A DNA stretch of 43,025 nucleotides from Stutzerimonas nosocomialis (GTDB lineage Bacteria > Pseudomonadota > Gammaproteobacteria > Pseudomonadales > Pseudomonadaceae): positions 1-43,025 of the forward strand of contig NZ_QLAE01000040.1 of the NCBI RefSeq assembly GCF_005876855.1, read 5' to 3'. Below are positions 42,897 through 43,025 of the stretch, piece by piece. Below the pieces are notes generated by a model that saw nothing but the letters and a program-made list of their open reading frames with translations, had not been told where the DNA came from and ran no database searches. Made by a program: the position numbers and the translations under genes. Position 1 is the first letter of the stretch, and every line of letters starts with the position of its first letter.

Positions 42897-43025
42897 TCAA
42901 TCGTTCCTGACCCGACCGGCTAGTCGCTGCGAGAACTCGTCAAGCAGACGCTGTTCACGCTTGTCGGCCGCCACGCGTGCTTCCTGCAGATACCGCTCGA
43001 CCAGCTTGCGCAGCCCTTCGAGCCT
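42897..43025 (-). CDS. fliJ: Flagellar export chaperone FliJ (3' end only)
   Basis: The last 42 codons of a minus-strand gene cut by the window edge. The peptide (RLEGLRKLVERYLQEARVAA...FSQRLAGRVRND) is a charged coiled-coil helix like the C-terminus of FliJ. fliJ preceding hsbA-hsbR-hptB-fliK is the order known in P. putida-type clusters. FliJ is the stalk-like partner of the ATPase FliI. Sequence alone is too short for certainty; context carries the call. Confidence 0.75.
   Translation of the reverse strand, partial: RLEGLRKLVERYLQEARVAADKREQRLLDEFSQRLAGRVRND

Overview
This is a GC-rich chromosomal window from a gammaproteobacterium of the Pseudomonas group (Pseudomonas or Stutzerimonas type). 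That assignment rests on gene order and protein features recalled from the family, not on a database search. The order fliK-fliLMNOPQR-flhB ... flhA-flhF-fleN-fliA-cheYZAB-motCD-parC-parP-cheW, followed by ccmABCDEFGHI, and the FleQ/FleS/FleR regulators are hallmarks of polar-flagellated pseudomonads. I see no tRNA, rRNA, CRISPR array, insertion sequence or prophage gene. No stretch longer than 300 bases lacks a gene.

Left end (1-3650): housekeeping and accessory genes. These are an Smr-domain protein, folE (GTP cyclohydrolase I), a glutathione S-transferase, and a class I/II aminotransferase divergent from a MarR-type regulator, with a perfect inverted repeat between the last two.

Region 3670-8979 (all minus strand): a YXWGXW-type lipoprotein, a FliT-like protein with a consensus sigma-28 promoter, then fleQ, fleS and fleR. 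FleQ has its own terminator, and directly after it lies a strong sigma-54 promoter for fleSR.

Region 9005-15978 (minus): the complete System I cytochrome c maturation operon ccmABCDEFGHI, with many overlapping start and stop codons. Divergent from it (16116-17953, plus) are a FliK-C-terminal-domain protein and an orphan FlhB C-terminal-domain protein, translationally coupled. The second overlaps a convergent periplasmic rhodanese gene.

Region 18546-32671 (minus): DUF2802 protein, cheW, parP, parC, motD, motC, cheB, cheA, cheZ, cheY, fliA, fleN, flhF and flhA. This encodes the chemosensory core (CheA/W/Y/Z/B), the ParC/ParP polar array-positioning pair, the second stator MotCD, the flagellar sigma factor, and the FlhF/FleN pair that sets flagellar place and number. 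A Cu/Zn superoxide dismutase gene (sodC) sits on the opposite strand before flhB. Region 33437-43025 (minus) holds flhB, fliR-Q-P-O-N-M-L, fliK, the hptB-hsbR-hsbA phosphorelay and partner-switch genes, and the 3' end of fliJ.

The genes form a hierarchy. FleQ with RpoN would act at the sigma-54 sites before fleSR, flhA, fliL and fliK. FliA (sigma-28) would act at the sites before fliT and parP. The HptB/HsbR/HsbA module would tune FliA output through FlgM, which is not in the window. The most interesting unexplained pattern is a short acidic helix-like peptide (consensus about D-D/E-F/I/V-D/E-A/D-L-L). It occurs three times in tandem, plus one degenerate copy, in the CheA linker. It also occurs at the FliM N-terminus, near the FliN N-terminus and at the CheZ C-terminus. 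The FliM and CheZ copies are at known CheY-binding positions, so the CheA repeats may be CheY-docking sites replacing the usual P2 domain.
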